The position numbers were made by a program, and so were the translations under genes. From Hydractinia symbiolongicarpus (taxonomy: Eukaryota > Cnidaria > Hydrozoa > Anthoathecata > Hydractiniidae): DNA of 64,000 bases. Shown here piece by piece: positions 21,722 to 35,119 of this stretch. The notes beneath the pieces were generated by a model. The model ran no database searches. It was given only the letters and a program-made list of their open reading frames with translations, and had not been told where the DNA came from. Position 1 is the first letter of the stretch. Every line of letters begins with the position of its first letter. The stretch covers positions 5,148,001 through 5,212,000 of the forward strand of contig NC_079877.1 in assembly GCF_029227915.1 (NCBI RefSeq), read 5' to 3'.

Positions 21722-23345
21722 ACGATTTTTTAAACTATTTTTTCACCACTAAAACGCATGAGACTTTTAGTTTTCAAAAATGTTTTCATTTTTGATGAGA
21801 CGCTGAATAAAAGAAGTTTAATCGCCTGCAAACGAAAACCTGCGGTTTCCCGTAAATCCCGGACTCGGCCCGTATAGTCAAAAGTATACAAAGAAAGTAC
21901 CCAGGGAGTAAACTCATTTCCCAAACGACTTTTTAAATTATTGTTTCACCACTAAAGCCCATGAGACTTGTAGTTCTTAAAAATGTTTTCATTTTTGATG
22001 AGACGCTGAGTAAAAGAAGTTTAATCGCCGGCAAACGAAAACCCGCGATTTCCCGTAAATCCCGAACTCGGCCCGTATAGTCAAAAGTATACAAGGAAAG
22101 TACCCAGTGAGTAAACTCATTTCCCGAACGAATTTTTAAATTATTTTTTTACCACTAAAACGCATGAGACTTGTAGTTTTCAGAAATGTTTTCATTTTTG
22201 ATGAGACGCTAAATAAAAGAAGTTTAATCGCCGGCAAACGAAAACCCGCGACTTCCCGTAAATCCCGGGCTTGGCCCGTATAGTCCAAAGTATACAAAGA
22301 TAGTACCCAGGGAGTAAACTCATTTCCCGAACGATTTTTTAATTCATTTTTTCACCACTAAAACGCATGAGACTTGTAGTTTTCAGAAATGTTTTCATTT
22401 TTGATGAGACGCTTAATGAAAGTGGTTTAATCGCCGGCGAACGAAAACCCGCGATTTCCCGTAAATCCCGGGCTTGGCCCGTATAATTGAATGTATACAA
22501 AGAAAGTACCCTGTGAGTAAACTCATTTCCAAAACGATTTTTTAAATTATCTTTTCACCACTAAAACGCTTGAGACTTGTAGTTTTCAAAAATGTTTTCA
22601 TTTTTGATGAGACGCTAAATAAAAGAAGTTTAATCGCCTGCAAACGAAAACCTGCGGTTTCCCGTAAATCCCGGACTCGGCCCGTATAGTCAAAAGTATA
22701 CAAAAAAAGTACCCAGGGAGTAAACTCATTTCCCAAACGACTTTTTAAATTATTGTTTCACCACTAAAGCCCATGAGACTTGTAGTTTTTAAAAATGTTT
22801 TCATTTTTGATGAGACGCTGAGTAAAAGAAGTTTAATCGCCGGCAAACGAAAACCCGCGATTTCCCGTAAATCCCGAACTCGGCCCGTATAGTCAAAAGT
22901 ATACAAGGAAAGTACCCAGTGAGTAAACTCATTTCCCGAACGAATTTTTAAATTATTTTTTTACCACTAAAACGCATGAGACTTGTAGTTTTCAGAAATG
23001 TTTTCATTTTTGATGAGACGCTGAATAAAAGAAGTTTAATCGCCGGCAAACGAAAACCCGCGACTTCCCGTAAATCCCGGGCTTGGCCCGTATAGTCCAA
23101 AGTATACAAAGATAGTACCCAGGGAGTAAACTCATTTCCCGAACGATTTTTTAATTCATTTTTTCACCACTAAAACGCATGAGACTTGTAGTTTTCAGAA
23201 ATGTTTTCATTTTTGATGAGACGCTTAATGAAAGTGGTTTAATCGCCGGCGAACGAAAACCCGCGATTTCCCGTAAATCCTGGGCTTGGCCCGTATAATT
23301 GAATGTATACAAAGAAAGTACCCTGTGAGTAAACTCATTTCCAAA
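21722..23345 (+). repeat. Four-monomer (812 bp) tandem duplication
   Basis: First copy (21722-22533): N/B chimera, L (ttgtttcacc), F-like (cagaaatg, gtccaaag), G (ggcgaacg, taattgaatg). Second copy (22534-23345): H/B chimera, L, F-like, G. The first monomers of the copies share the right half (cgcctgc, cctgcggtttcc) but have different left halves (gacttttag against cgcttgag), marking the exchange point inside that monomer. Confidence 0.82.
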
Positions 23346-24157
23346 ACGATTTTTTAAATTATCTTTTCACCACTAAAACGCTTGAGACTTGTAGTTTTCA
23401 AAAATGTTTTCATTTTTGATGAGACGCTAAATAAAAGAGGTTTAATCGCCGGCAAACGAAAACCCGCCATTTTCCGTAAACCCCGGACTCGGCCCGCATA
23501 GTCAAAAGTATACAAAGAAAGTACCCAGGGTGTAAACTCATTTCCCGAACGATTTTTTAAATTACTATTTCACCACTAAAGGCCATGAGACTTGTAGTAT
23601 TTAAAAATATTTCCATTTTTGATGAGACGCTGAATAAAAGAAGTTTAATCGCCGGCAAACGAAAACCCGCGACTTCCCGTAAATCCCGGGCTTCGCCCGT
23701 ATAGTCCAAAGTATACAAAGATAGTACCCAGGGAGTAAACTCATTTCCCGAACGATTTTTTAATTCATTTTTTCACCACTAAAACGCATGAGACTTGTAG
23801 TTTTCAAAAATGTTTTCATTTTTGATGAGACGCTGAATAAAAGAAGTTTAATTGCCGGCAAACGAAAACCTGCGATTTCCAGTAAATCCCGGACTCGGCC
23901 CGTATAGTCAAAAGTATACAAAGAAAGTACCCAGGGAGTAAACTAATTTCCCAAACGATTTTTTAAATTATTATTTCACCATTAAAGCCCATGAGACTTG
24001 TAGTTTTTAAAAATGTTTTCATTTTTGATGAGACGCTGAATAAAAGAAGTTTAATCGCCGGCAAACGAAAACCCGCGATTTCCCGTAAATCCCGGGCTTG
24101 GCCCGTATAGTCAAAAGTATACAAAGAAAGTACCCAGGGAGTAAACTCATTTCCCGA
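23346..24157 (+). repeat. H-I-a-b run
   Basis: H (cattttccg), I (aggccatgag, gggcttcgcccg), a (aattgccgg) and b (cgcgatttcc, aaagtaccc). The same four-monomer order with gggcttcgcccg recurs at 25579-26390. Confidence 0.8.
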
Positions 24158-26390
24158 ACGATTTTTTAAATTACTTTTTCACCACTAAAACGCATGAGAC
24201 TTGTAGTTTTAAAAAATGTTTTCATTTTTGATGAGACGCTAAATAAAAGAAGTTTAATCGCCGGCAAACGAAAACCTGCGATTTCCCGTAAATCCTGGAC
24301 TCGGCCCGTATAGTCAAAAGTATACAAAGAAAGTACCCAGGGAGTAAACTCATTTCCCAAACGATTTTTTAAATTATTATTTCACCACTAAAGCCCATGA
24401 GACTTGTAGTTTTTAAAAATGTTTTCATTTTTGATTGGACGCTGAATAAAAGAAGTTTAATCGCCGGCAAACAAAAACCCGCGATTTCCCGTAAATCCCG
24501 GACTCGGCCCGTATAGCTAAAAGTATACAAGGAAAGTACCCAGTGAGTAAACTCATTTCCCGAACGAATTTTTAAATTATTTTTTTACCACTAAAACGTA
24601 TGAGACTTTTAGTTTTCAAAAATATTTTCATTTTTGATAAGACGGTTAATAAAAGAAGTTTAATCGCCGGCAAACGAAAACCTGCGATTTCCCGTAAATC
24701 CCGGACTCGGCCCGTATAGTCAAAAGTATACAAAGAAAGTACCAAGGGTGTAAACTCATTTCCCGAACGATTTTTTAAATTATTTTTTCACCACTAAAAC
24801 GCATGAGACTTGTAGTTTTCAAAAATGTTTTCATTTTTGATGAGACGCTGAATAAAAGAAGTTTAATCGCCTGCAAACGAAAACCTGCGATTTCCCGTAA
24901 ATCCCGGACTCGGCCCGTATAGTCAAAAGTATACAAAGAAAGTACCCAGGGAGTAAACTCATTTTCCAAACGACTTTTTAAATTATTATTTCACCACTAA
25001 AGCCCATGAGACTTGTTGTTTTTAAAAATGTTTTCATTTTTGATGAGACGCTGAATAAAAGAAGTTTAATCGCCGGCAAACGAAAACCCGCGACTTCCCG
25101 TAAATCCCGGGCTTGGCCCGTATAGTCCAAAGTATACAAAGATAGTACCCAGGGAGTAAACTCATTTCCCGAACGATTTTTTAATTCATTTTTTCACCAC
25201 TAAATCGCATGAGACTTGTAGTTTTCAAAAATGTTTTCATTTTTGATGAGACGCTGAATAAAAGAAGTTTAATCGCCGGCAAACGAAAACCCGCGACTTC
25301 CCGTAAATCGCGGGCTTGGCCCGTATAGTCCAAAGTATACAAAGATAGTACCCAGGGAGTAAACTCATTTCCTGAACGATTTTTTAATTCATTTTTTCAG
25401 CACTAAATCGCATGAGACTTGTAGTTTTCAAAAATGTTTTCATTTTTGATGAGACGCTTAATGAAAGTGGTTTAATCGCCGACGAACGAAAACCCGCGAT
25501 TTCCCGTAAATCCCGGGCTTGGCCCGTATAATTGAATGTATACAAAGAAAGTACCCTGTGAGTAAACTCATTTCCAAAACGATTTTTTAAATTATCTTTT
25601 CACCACTAAAACGCTTGAGACTTGTAGTTTTCAAAAATGTTTTCATTTTTGATGAGACGCTAAATAAAAGAGGTTTAATCGCCGGCAAACGAAAACCCGC
25701 CATTTTCCGTAAACCCCGGACTCGGCCCGCATAGTCAAAAGTATACAAAGAAAGTACCCAGGGTGTAAACTCATTTCCCGAACGATTTTTTAAATTACTA
25801 TTTCACCACTAAAGCCCATGAGACTTGTAGTATTTAAAAATATTTCCATTTTTGATGAGACGCTGAATAAAAGAAGTTTAATCGCCGGCAAACGAAAACC
25901 CGCGACTTCCCGTAAATCCCGGGCTTCGCCCGTATAGTCCAAAGTATACAAAGATAGTACCCAGGGAGTAAACTCATTTCCCGAACGATTTTTTAATTCA
26001 TTTTTTCACCACTAAAACGCATGAGACTTGTAGTTTTCAAAAATGTTTTCATTTTTGATGAGACGCTGAATAAAAGAAGTTTAATTGCCGGCAAACGAAA
26101 ACCTGCGATTTCCCGTAAATCCCGGACTCGGCTCGTATAGTCAAAAGTATACAAAGAAAGTACCCAGGGAGTAAACTAATTTCCCAAACGATTTTTTAAA
26201 TTATTATTTCACCATTAAAGCCCATGAGACTTGTAGTTTTTAAAAATGTTTTCATTTTTGATGAGACGCTGAATAAAAGAAGTTTAATCGCCGGCAAACG
26301 AAAACCCGCGATTTCCCGTAAATCCCGGGCTTGGCCCGTATAGTCAAAAGTATACAAAGAAAGTACCCAGGGAGTAAACTCATTTCCCGA
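24158..26390 (+). repeat. Eleven-monomer unit (2233 bp), A W D B E/F ... a b
   Basis: Order: A-like (tttaaaaaatg), W (gattggacg), D (aaacgtatgag, gataagacggttaat), B (cgcctgc), E/F chimera (24970), an F-like monomer with aaatcgcgggc, G (cgccgacgaacg, taattgaatg), H, I, a, b. The next copy starts at 26391 with the same A W D B but has separate E and F monomers. Here they are merged, which accounts for 11 rather than 12 monomers. Confidence 0.85.
24970..25172 (+). repeat. Chimeric monomer, E left half and F right half
   Basis: The left part has gacttgttgttttt, shared with the E monomer at 27203. The right part has gctgaataaaag, cgacttcc and gtccaaag, shared with the F monomer at 27406. It replaces those two monomers with one, a clean 203 bp contraction or its converse. 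Confidence 0.8.
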
Positions 26391-28826
26391 ACGATTTTTT
26401 AAATTACTTTTTCACCACTAAAACGCATGAGACTTGTAGTTTTAAAAAATGTTTTCATTTTTGATGAGACGCTAAATAAAAGAAGTTTAATCGCCGGCAA
26501 ACGAAAACCTGCGATTTCCCGTAAATCCTGGACTCGGCCCGTATAGTCAAAAGTATACAAAGAAAGTACCCAGGGAGTAAACTCATTTCCCAAACGATTT
26601 TTTAAATTATTATTTCACCACTAAAGCCCATGAGACTTGTAGTTTTTAAAAATGTTTTCATTTTTGATTGGACGCTGAATAAAAGAAGTTTAATCGCCGG
26701 CAAACAAAAACCCGCGATTTCCCGTAAATCCCGGACTCGGCCCGTATAGCTAAAAGTATACAAGGAAAGTACCCAGTGAGTAAACTCATTTCCCGAACGA
26801 ATTTTTAAATTATTTTTTCACCACTAAAACGTATGAGACTTTTAGTTTTCAAAAATATTTTCATTTTTGATAAGACGGTTAATAAAAGAAGTTTAATCGC
26901 CGGCAAACGAAAACCTGCGATTTCCCGTAAATCCCGGACTCGGCCCGTATAGTCAAAAGTATACAAAGAAAGTACCAAGGGTGTAAACTCATTTCCCGAA
27001 CGATTTTTTAAATTATTTTTTCACCACTAAAACGCATGAGACTTGTAGTTTTCAAAAATGTTTTCATTTTTGATGAGACGCTGAATAAAAGAAGTTTAAT
27101 CGCCTGCAAACGAAAACCTGCGATTTCCCGTAAATCCCGGACTCGGCCCGTATAGTCAAAAGTATACAAAGAAAGTACCCAGGGAGTAAACTCATTTCCC
27201 AAACGACTTTTTAAATTATTATTTCACCACTAAAGCCCATGAGACTTGTTGTTTTTAAAAATGTTTTTATTTTTGATGAGACGCTGAGTAAAAGAAGTTT
27301 AATCGCCGGCAAACGAAAACCCGCGATTTCCCGTAAATCCCGAACTCGGCCCGTATAGTCAAAACTATACAAGGAAAGTACCCAGTGAGTAAACTCATTT
27401 CCCGAACGAATTTTTAAATTATTTTTTTACCACTAAAACGCATGAGACTTGTAGTTTTCAGAAATGTTTTCATTTTTGATGAGACGCTGAATAAAAGAAG
27501 TTTAATCGCCGGCAAACGAAAACCCGCGACTTCCCGTAAATCCCGGGCTTGGCCCGTATAGTCCAAAGTATACAAAGATAGTACCCAGGGAGTAAACTCA
27601 TTTCCCGAACGATTTTTTAATTCATTTTTTCACCACTAAATCGCATGAGACTTGTAGTTTTCAAAAATGTTTTCATTTTTGATGAGACGCTGAATAAAAG
27701 AAGTTTAATCGCCGGCAAACGAAAACCCGCGACTTCCCGTAAATCGCGGGCTTGGCCCGTATAGTCCAAAGTATACAAAGATAGTACCCAGGGAGTAAAC
27801 TCATTTCCTGAACGATTTTTTAATTCATTTTTTCACCACTAAATCGCATGAGACTTGTAGTTTTCAAAAATGTTTTCATTTTTGATGAGACGCTTAATGA
27901 AAGTGGTTTAATCGCCGACGAACGAAAACCCGCGATTTCCCGTAAATCCCGGGCTTGGCCCGTATAATTGAATGTATACAAAGAAAGTACCCTGTGAGTA
28001 AACTCATTTCCAAAACGATTTTTTAAATTATTTTTTCACCACTAAAACGCTTGAGACTTGTAGTTTTCAAAAATGTTTTCATTTTTGATGAGACGCTAAA
28101 TAAAAGAGGTTTAATCGCCGGCAAACGAAAACCCGCCATTTTCCGTAAACCCCGGACTCGGCCCGCATAGTCAAAAGTATACAAAGAAAGTACCCAGGGT
28201 GTAAACTCATTTCCCGAACGATTTTTTAAATTACTATTTCACCACTAAAGCCCATGAGACTTGTAGTATTTAAAAATATTTCCATTTTTGATGAGACGCT
28301 GAATAAAAGAAGTTTAATCGCCGGCAAACGAAAACCCGCGACTTCCCGTAAATCCCGGGCTTGGCCCGTATAGTCAAAAGTATACAAAGATAGTACCCAG
28401 GGAGTAAACTCATTTCCTGAACGATTTTTTAATTCATTTTTTCACCACTAAAACGCATGAGACTTGTAGTTTTCAAAAATGTTTTCATTTTTGATGAGAC
28501 GCTGAATAAAAGAAGTTTAATTGCCGGCAAACGAAAACCTGCGATTTCCCGTAAATCCCGGACTCAGCCCGTATAGTCAAAAGTATACAAAGAAAGTACC
28601 CAGGGAGTAAACTAATTTCCCAAACGATTTTTTAAATTATTATTTCACCATTAAAGCCCATGAGACTTGTAGTTTTTAAAAATGTTTTCATTTTTGATGA
28701 GACGCTGAATAAAAGAAGTTTAATCGCCGGCAAAGGAAAACCTGCGACTTCCCGTAAATCCCGGGCTTGGCCCGTATAGTCAAAAGTATACAAAGATAGT
28801 ACCCAGGGAGTAAACTCATTTCCCGA
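26391..28826 (+). repeat. Twelve-monomer unit, A W D B E F ... a b
   Basis: It repeats the unit at 24158 with complete E (27203: gttgttttt, gctgagtaaaag, aaaactatac) and F (27406: cagaaatg, gtccaaag) monomers. The b monomer at 28624 carries a private caaaggaaaacc, which reappears at 31872 and marks the next duplication. Confidence 0.85.
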
Positions 28827-29841
28827 ACGATTTTTTAATTCATTTTTTCACCACTAAAACGCATGAGACTTGTAGTTTTCAAAAATGTTTTCATTTTTGA
28901 TAAGACGCTGAATAAAAGAAGTTTAATCGCCGGCAAACGAAAACCTGCGATTTCCCGTAAATCCCGGACTCGGCCCGTATAGTCAAAAGTATACAAAGAA
29001 AGTACCAAGGGAGTAAGCTAATTTCCCAAACGATTTTTTAAATTATTATTTTACCACTAAAGCCCATGAGACTTGTAGTTTTTAAAAATGTTTTCATTTT
29101 TGATGAGACGCTGAATAAAAGAAGTTTAATCGCCGGCAAACGAAAACCCGCGATTTCCCGTAAATCCCGGGCTTGGCCCGTATAGTCAAAAGTATACAAA
29201 GAAAGTACCCAGGGAGTAAACTCATTTCCCGAACGATTTTTTAAATTATTATTTCACCACTAAAGCCCATGAGACTTGTAGTTTTTAAAAATGTTTTCAT
29301 TTTTGATTGGACGCTGAATAAAAGAAGTTTAATCGCCGGCAAACAAAAACCCGCGATTTCCCGTAAATCCCGGACTCGGCCCGTATAGTTAAAAGTATAC
29401 AAGGAAAGTACCCAGTGAGTAAACTCATTTCCCGAACGAATTTTTAAATTATTTTTTCACCACTAAAACGTATGAGACTTTTAGTTTTCAAAAATATTTT
29501 CATTTTTGATAAGACGGTTAATAAAAGAAGTTTAATCGCCGGCAAACGAAAACCTGCGATTTCCCGTAAATCCCGGACTCGGCCCGTATAGTCAAAAGTA
29601 TACAAAGAAAGTACCAAGGGTGTAAACTCATTTCCCGAACGATTTTTTAAATTATTATTTCACCACTAAAGCCCATGAGACTTGTAGTTTTTAAAAATGT
29701 TTTTATTTTTGATGAGACGCTGAGTAAAAGAAGTTTAATCGCCGGCAAACGAAAACCCGCGATTTCCCGTAAATCCCGAACTCGGCCCGTATAGTCAAAA
29801 GTATACAAAGAAAGTACCCAGGGAGTAAACTCATTTCCCAA
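27000..29841 (+). repeat. Fourteen-monomer segment duplicated at 30248-33088
   Basis: Starting from B, the order is B E F F-like G H I a b D' ttttacc-monomer W D E. The same order follows from 30248, 3248 bp later. Shared rare variants include gttgttttt in E, aaatcgcgggc in the fourth monomer, caaaggaaaacc in b, and gtaagctaattt in D'. The copies diverge at 29842, where this one repeats W D before the next B. Confidence 0.87.
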
Positions 29842-30247
29842 ACGATTTTTTAAATTATTATTTCACCACTAAAGCCCATGAGACTTGTAGTTTTTAAAAA
29901 TGTTTTCATTTTTGATTGGACGCTGAATAAAAGAAGTTTAATCGCCGGCAAACAAAAACCCGCGATTTCCCGTAAATCCCGGACTCGGCCCGTATAGCTA
30001 AAAGTATACAAGGAAAGTACCCAGTGAGTAAACTCATTTCCCGAACGAATTTTTAAATTATTTTTTCACCACTAAAACGTATGAGACTTTTAGTTTTCAA
30101 AAATATTTTCATTTTTGATAAGACGGTTAATAAAAGAAGTTTAATCGCCGGCAAACGAAAACCTGCGATTTCCCGTAAATCCCGGACTCGGCCCGTATAG
30201 TCAAAAGTATACAAAGAAAGTACCAAGGGTGTAAACTCATTTCCCGA

Positions 30248-33200
30248 ACGATTTTTTAAATTATTTTTTCACCACTAAAACGCATGAGACTTGTAGTTTT
30301 CAAAAATGTTTTCATTTTTGATGAGACGCTGAATAAAAGAAGTTTAATCGCCTGCAAACGAAAACCTGCGATTTCCCGTAAATCCCGGACTCGGCCCGTA
30401 TAGTCAAAAGTATACAAAGAAAGTACCCAGGGAGTAAACTCATTTCCCAAACGACTTTTTAAATTATTATTTCACCACTAAAGCCCATGAGACTTGTTGT
30501 TTTTAAAAATGTTTTTATTTTTGATGAGACGCTGAGTAAAAGAAGTTTAATCGCCGGCAAACGAAAACCCGCGATTTCCCGTAAATCCCGAACTCGGCCC
30601 GTATAGTCAAAACTATACAAGGAAAGTACCCAGTGAGTAAACTCATTTCCCGAACGAATTTTTAAATTATTTTTTTACCACTAAAACGCATGAGACTTGT
30701 AGTTTTCAGAAATGTTTTCATTTTTGATGAGACGCTGAATAAAAGAAGTTTAATCGCCGGCAAACGAAAACCCGCGACTTCCCGTAAATCCCGGGCTTGG
30801 CCCGTATAGTCCAAAGTATACAAAGATAGTACCCAGGGAGTAAACTCATTTCCCGAACGATTTTTTAATTCATTTTTTCACCACTAAATCGCATGAGACT
30901 TGTAGTTTTCAAAAATGTTTTCATTTTTGATGAGACGCTGAATAAAAGAAGTTTAATCGCCGGCAAACGAAAACCCGCGACTTCCCGTAAATCGCGGGCT
31001 TGGCCCGTATAGTCCAAAGTATACAAAGATAGTACCCAGGGAGTAAACTCATTTCCTGAACGATTTTTTAATTCATTTTTTCACCACTAAATCGCATGAG
31101 ACTTGTAGTTTTCAAAAATGTTTTCATTTTTGATGAGACGCTTAATGAAAGTGGTTTAATCGCCGACGAACGAAAACCCGCGATTTCCCGTAAATCCCGG
31201 GCTTGGCCCGTATAATTGAATGTATACAAAGAAAGTACCCTGTGAGTAAACTCATTTCCAAAACGATTTTTTAAATTATCTTTTCACCACTAAAACGCTT
31301 GAGACTTGTAGTTTTCAAAAATGTTTTCATTTTTGATGAGACGCTAAATAAAAGAGGTTTAATCGCCGGCAAACGAAAACCCGCCATTTTCCGTAAACCC
31401 CGGACTCGGCCCGCATAGTCAAAAGTATACAAAGAAAGTACCCAGGGTGTAAACTCATTTCCCGAACGATTTTTTAAATTACTATTTCACCACTAAAGCC
31501 CATGAGACTTGTAGTATTTAAAAATATTTCCATTTTTGATGAGACGCTGAATAAAAGAAGTTTAATCGCCGGCAAACGAAAACCCGCGACTTCCCGTAAA
31601 TCCCGGGCTTGGCCCGTATAGTCAAAAGTATACAAAGATAGTACCCAGGGAGTAAACTCATTTCCTGAACGATTTTTTAATTCATTTTTTCACCACTAAA
31701 ACGCATGAGACTTGTAGTTTTCAAAAATGTTTTCATTTTTGATGAGACGCTGAATAAAAGAAGTTTAATTGCCGGCAAACGAAAACCTGCGATTTCCCGT
31801 AAATCCCGGACTCAGCCCGTATAGTCAAAAGTATACAAAGAAAGTACCCAGGGAGTAAACTAATTTCCCAAACGATTTTTTAAATTATTATTTCACCATT
31901 AAAGCCCATGAGACTTGTAGTTTTTAAAAATGTTTTCATTTTTGATGAGACGCTGAATAAAAGAAGTTTAATCGCCGGCAAAGGAAAACCCGCGACTTCC
32001 CGTAAATCCCGGGCTTGGCCCGTATAGTCAAAAGTATACAAAGATAGTACCCAGGGAGTAAACTCATTTCCCGAACGATTTTTTAATTCATTTTTTCACC
32101 ACTAAAACGCATGAGACTTGTAGTTTTCAAAAATGTTTTCATTTTTGATAAGACGCTGAATAAAAAAGTTTAATCGCCGGCAAACGAAAACCTGCGATTT
32201 CCCGTAAATCCCGGACTCGGCCCGTATAGTCAAAAGTATACAAAGAAAGTACCAAGGGAGTAAGCTAATTTCCCAAACGATTTTTTAAATTATTATTTTA
32301 CCACTAAAGCCCATGAGACTTGTAGTTTTTAAAAATGTTTTCATTTTTGATGAGACGCTGAATAAAAGAAGTTTAATCGCCGGCAAACGAAAACCCGCGA
32401 TTTCCCGTAAATCCCGGGCTTGGCCCGTATAGTCAAAAGTATACAAAGAAAGTACCCAGGGAGTAAACTCATTTCCCGAACGATTTTTTAAATTATTATT
32501 TCACCACTAAAGCCCATGAGACTTGTAGTTTTTAAAAATGTTTTCATTTTTGATTGGACGCTGAATAAAAGAAGTTTAATCGCCGGCAAACAAAAACCCG
32601 CGATTTCCCGTAAATCCCGGACTCGGCCCGTATAGTTAAAAGTATACAAGGAAAGTACCCAGTGAGTAAACTCATTTCCCGAACGAATTTTTAAATTATT
32701 TTTTCACCACTAAAACGTATGAGACTTTTAGTTTTCAAAAATATTTTCATTTTTGATAAGACGGTTAATAAAAGAAGTTTAATCGCCGGCAAACGAAAAC
32801 CTGCGATTTCCCGTAAATCCCGGACTCGGCCCGTATAGTCAAAAGTATACAAAGAAAGTACCAAGGGTGTAAACTCATTTCCCGAACGATTTTTTAAATT
32901 ATTATTTCACCACTAAAGCCCATGAGACTTGTAGTTTTTAAAAATGTTTTTATTTTTGATGAGACGCTGAGTAAAAGAAGTTTAATCGCCGGCAAACGAA
33001 AACCCGCGATTTCCCGTAAATCCCGAACTCGGCCCGTATAGTCAAAACTATACAAGGAAAGTACCCAGTGAGTAAACTCATTTCCCGAACGAATTTTTAA
33101 ATTATTTTTTTACCACTAAAACGCATGAGACTTGTAGTTTTCAGAAATGTTTTCATTTTTGATGAGACGCTGAATAAAAGAAGTTTAATCGCCGGCAAAC

Positions 33201-33291
33201 GAAAACCCGCGACTTCCCGTAAATCCCGGGCTTGGCCCGTATAGTCCAAAGTATACAAAGATAGTACCCAGGGAGTAAACTCATTTCCCGA
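30248..33291 (+). repeat. Second copy of the fourteen-monomer segment, plus F
   Basis: It corresponds monomer by monomer to 27000-29841 up to E at 32886, then continues with F (33089). The D' monomer at 32075-32276 is 202 bp because one G is missing inside aaaagaagttt (near 32165), so the downstream phase is shifted by -1 until 33815. Confidence 0.87.
32075..32276 (+). repeat. 202 bp monomer with single-base deletion
   Basis: The usual aataaaagaagttt reads aataaaaaagttt at 32159-32171, a loss of one G. The undeleted counterpart is at 28827. It is one of only six net length changes in 315 monomers. Confidence 0.9.
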
Positions 33292-34510
33292 ACGATTTTT
33301 TAATTCATTTTTTCACCACTAAATCGCATGAGACTTGTAGTTTTCAAAAATGTTTTCATTTTTGATGAGACGCTGAATAAAAGAAGTTTAATCGCCTGCA
33401 AACGAAAACCTGCGATCTCCCGTAAATCCCGGACTCGGCCCGTATAGTCAAAAGTATACAAAGAAAGTACCCAGGGAGTAAACTCATTTCCCAAACGACT
33501 TTTTAAATTATTATTTCACCACTAAAGCCCATGAGACTTGTAGTTTTTAAAAATGTTTTCATTTTTGATGAGACGCTGAGTAAAAGAAGTTTAATCGCCG
33601 GCAAACGAAAACCCGCGATTTCCCGTAAATCCCGAACTCGGCCCGTATAGTCAAAAGTATACAAGGAAAGTACCCAGTGAGTAAACTCATTTCCCGAACG
33701 AATTTTTAAATTATTTTTTTACCACAAAAACGCATGAGACTTGTAGTTTTCAGAAATGTTTTCATTTTTGATGAGACGCTGAATAAAAGAAGTTTAATCG
33801 CCGGCAAACGAAAAACCCGCGACTTCCCGTAAATCCCGGGCTTGGCCCGTATAGTCCAAAGTATACAAAGATAGTACCCAGGGAGTAAACTCATTTCCTG
33901 AACGATTTTTTAATTCATTTTTTCACCACTAAATCGCATGAGACTTGTTGTTTTCAGAAATGTTTTCATTTTTGATGAGACGCCTAATGAAAGTGGTTTA
34001 ATCGCCGGCGAACGAAAACCCGCGATTTCCCGTAAATCCCGGGCTTGGCCCGTATAGTCGAATGTATACAAAGAAAGTACCCTGTGAGTAAACTCATTTC
34101 CAAAACGATTTTTTAAATTATCTTTTCACCACTAAAACGCTTGAGACTTGTAGTTTTCAAAAATCTTTTTATTTTTGATGAGACGCTAAATAAAAGAGGT
34201 TTAATCGCCGGCAAACGAAAACCCGCCATTTCCCGTAAACCCCGGACTCGGCCCGCATAGTCAAAAGTATACAAAGAAAGTACCCAGGGTGTAAACTCAT
34301 TTCCCGAACGATTTTTTAAATTACTATTTCACCACTAAAGCCCATGAGACTTGTAGTATTTAAAAATATTTTCATTTTTGATGAGACGCTGAATAAAAGA
34401 AGTTTAATCGCCGGGAAACGAAAACCCGCGACTTCCCGTAAATCCCGGGCTTGGCCCGTATAGTCAAAAGTATACAAAGATAGTACCCAGGGAGTAAACT
34501 CATTTCCCGA
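33292..34510 (+). repeat. Left boundary of the HOR domain, six monomers
   Basis: Order: chimera (aaatcgcatgag left, cgcctgc right), L, F with five A (33698), G' (gcctaatg, gttgttttcag), H (aaaatcttttt), I (cgccgggaaacg). The first four, together with the F at 33089, match the five monomers at 60280-61294 at the other end of the HOR domain. The H carries aaaatc at offset 61, the variant later found in the F/H chimeras of the six-monomer units. Confidence 0.8.
33698..33901 (+). repeat. 204 bp F monomer with cgaaaaaccc (A5)
   Basis: The usual cgaaaaccc has an extra A (A5 at 33811-33815). Apart from this it is a normal F monomer (cagaaatg, gctgaataaaag, gtccaaag, tcctgaacg). It restores phase after the -1 at 32165 and is the likely source of the A5 found in the X chimeras. 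Confidence 0.88.
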
Positions 34511-34713
34511 ACGATTTTTTAATTCATTTTTTCACCACTAAAACGCATGAGACTTGTAGTTTTCAAAAATGTTTTCATTTTTGATGAGACGCTGAATAAA
34601 AGAAGTTTAATCGCCGGCAAACGAAAACCTGCGATTTCCCGTAAATCCTGGACTCGGCCCGTATAGTCAAAAGTATACAAAGAAAGTACCCAGGGAGTAA
34701 ACTCATTTCCCAA
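34511..34713 (+). repeat. Reference monomer, type A
   Basis: Diagnosed by ttaattcattttttcacc, ttttcaaaaatg, cctgcgattt, aatcctgg and an end in actcatttcccaaacg. Further A monomers: 37760, 41008, 42226, 43444, 47301, 51753, 55002, 58047, 59265. Confidence 0.9.
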
Positions 34714-34916
34714 ACGATTTTTTAAATTATTATTTCACCACTAAAGCCCATGAGATTTGTAGTTTTTAAAAATGTTTTCATTTTTGATTGGACGCTGAAT
34801 AAAAGAAGTTTAATCGCCGGCAAACAAAAACCCGCGATTTCCCGTAAATCCCGGACTCGGCCCGTATAGTTAAAAGTATACAAGGAAAGTACCCAGTGAG
34901 TAAACTCATTTCCCGA
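34714..34916 (+). repeat. Reference monomer, type W
   Basis: Diagnosed by gcccatgagattt, gattggacg, caaacaaaaacccg, gttaaaag and acaaggaaag. It follows A at every full A-W-D-B run. The CpG in cgaaaa is lost here (caaacaaaa). Confidence 0.9.
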
Positions 34917-35119
34917 ACGAATTTTTAAATTATTTTTTCACCACTAAAACGTATGAGACTTGTAGTTTTCAAAAATATTTTCATTTTTGATAAGACGCTG
35001 AATAAAAGAAGTTTAATCGCCGGCAAACGAAAACCTGCGATTTCCCGTAAATCCCGGACTCGGCCCGTATAGTCAAAAGTATACAAAGAAAGTACCAAGG
35101 GTGTAAACTCATTTCCCGA
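34917..35119 (+). repeat. Reference monomer, type D
   Basis: Diagnosed by aatttttaaattattttttcacc, aaacgtatgag, aaaaatattttc, gataagac and accaagggtg. Confidence 0.9.
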
